Source: Heyndrickxia acidiproducens DSM 23148 (lineage in GTDB: Bacteria; Bacillota; Bacilli; Bacillales; Bacillaceae_C). From it: 52,026 nucleotides of DNA. This document shows, one piece after another, positions 51,877 to 52,026 of this stretch (position 1 is the first letter of the stretch; each line of letters begins with the position of its first letter). Location: positions 1 through 52,026 of the forward strand of contig NZ_KB893995.1 in NCBI RefSeq assembly GCF_000374345.1, written 5' to 3'. Under the pieces are notes generated by a model that did no database searches, was not told the DNA's origin, and saw only the letters and a list, made by a program, of their open reading frames with translations. A program made the translations under genes and the position numbers.

Positions 51877-51962
51877 ATAAGAGTTGTGTCAAACAGATTG
51901 TTCCTTGAAAACTGAACAAAACAAAACGTCAATGTTTATTTTATGAGCTTTTATCAAACATC

Positions 51963-52026
51963 TTTATGGAGAGTTTGATCCTGGCTCAGGACGAACGCTG
52001 GCGGCGTGCCTAATACATGCAAGTCG
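51963..52026 (+). rRNA. rrs: 16S ribosomal RNA, 5' end (runs off the window)
   Basis: GGAGAGTTTGATCCTGGCTC and GCGGCGTGCCTAATACATGC are the universal first bases of bacterial 16S rRNA. Only about 64 bases are in the window; the mature 5' end is placed approximately. GGACGAACGCTGGCGG is usual for Firmicutes. Confidence 0.97.

Noticed and set aside
1..52026. CRISPR arrays, prophage modules, toxin-antitoxin pairs, tRNA genes
   Set aside because: No regularly spaced repeats, no phage structural genes, no recognisable toxin-antitoxin pair and no tRNA-like TTCGAATC arms in suitable context were seen.

Overview
The window looks like chromosome of a spore-forming Bacillaceae bacterium. Evidence for this: seven small spore-protein genes (H, P, O and N types, Tlp, an alpha/beta-type SASP, plus spore-like unknowns), strong AAGGAGG-type ribosome binding sites with frequent TTG/GTG starts, a T-box, a TPP riboswitch, and the gene order aconitase - yneN - sspN - tlp - yneP - yneQ - yneR - plsY - yneT - parE - parC known from Bacillus subtilis. 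Moderately GC-rich codon use, PPDK with its regulatory protein, and a GH36 alpha-galactosidase would fit Heyndrickxia (Bacillus) coagulans or a relative; the species is inference. I see no CRISPR array, prophage or tRNA gene. Mobile DNA is limited to the 5' end of a transposase gene at the left edge.

Layout. 1-3.7 kb: edge of an insertion sequence, a possibly truncated gene, a YcdB/YcdC-like protein and several tiny spore-type genes. 3.7-8 kb: a DUF3900-like protein, a membrane protein with HExxH, an MFS exporter and a cysteine-free HesB-like protein with a histidine-rich tail. 8-12.2 kb: a heterodimeric multidrug ABC exporter (bmrC-bmrD) behind a leader with a 23-residue peptide and an intrinsic terminator, i.e. 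a translation-dependent attenuator. 12.2-22.2 kb: a sirtuin, an acetate-type symporter with its DUF485 partner, an alpha-galactosidase with a gamma-glutamylcyclotransferase-fold partner, an alpha/beta SASP, a quinone-oxidoreductase-like enzyme, a CidA/LrgA-CidB/LrgB pair, a lytic transglycosylase and a GlsB-type membrane protein.

22.3-39.2 kb is the conserved spore/aconitase/topoisomerase IV segment. sspP and sspO, neighbours in B. subtilis, are separated here by about 5 kb carrying ykoP-, ykoQ- and ykoN-like genes and an M29 aminopeptidase. acnA has a CcpC-like palindrome in its promoter; parE-parC has a LexA-like box just after its -10. 39.2-48.6 kb: a secreted protein, a STAY-GREEN-family protein, a second MFS transporter, the PPDK regulatory protein-PPDK operon behind a two-site CcpN-like operator, a DEAD-box helicase, a DUF4023 protein and a GNAT enzyme.

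48.6-51.3 kb is a thiamine salvage operon (thiM-thiD-thiE) under a TPP riboswitch, with a 40-codon fragment of a short-chain dehydrogenase between riboswitch and thiM. The window ends with a complete T-box leader (probably tyrosine specific) that has no intact gene after it, then two strong rrn promoters and the first bases of 16S rRNA. The most rewarding places to look are the bmr leader, the CcpN-like operator, the orphan T-box, and the STAY-GREEN homologue.
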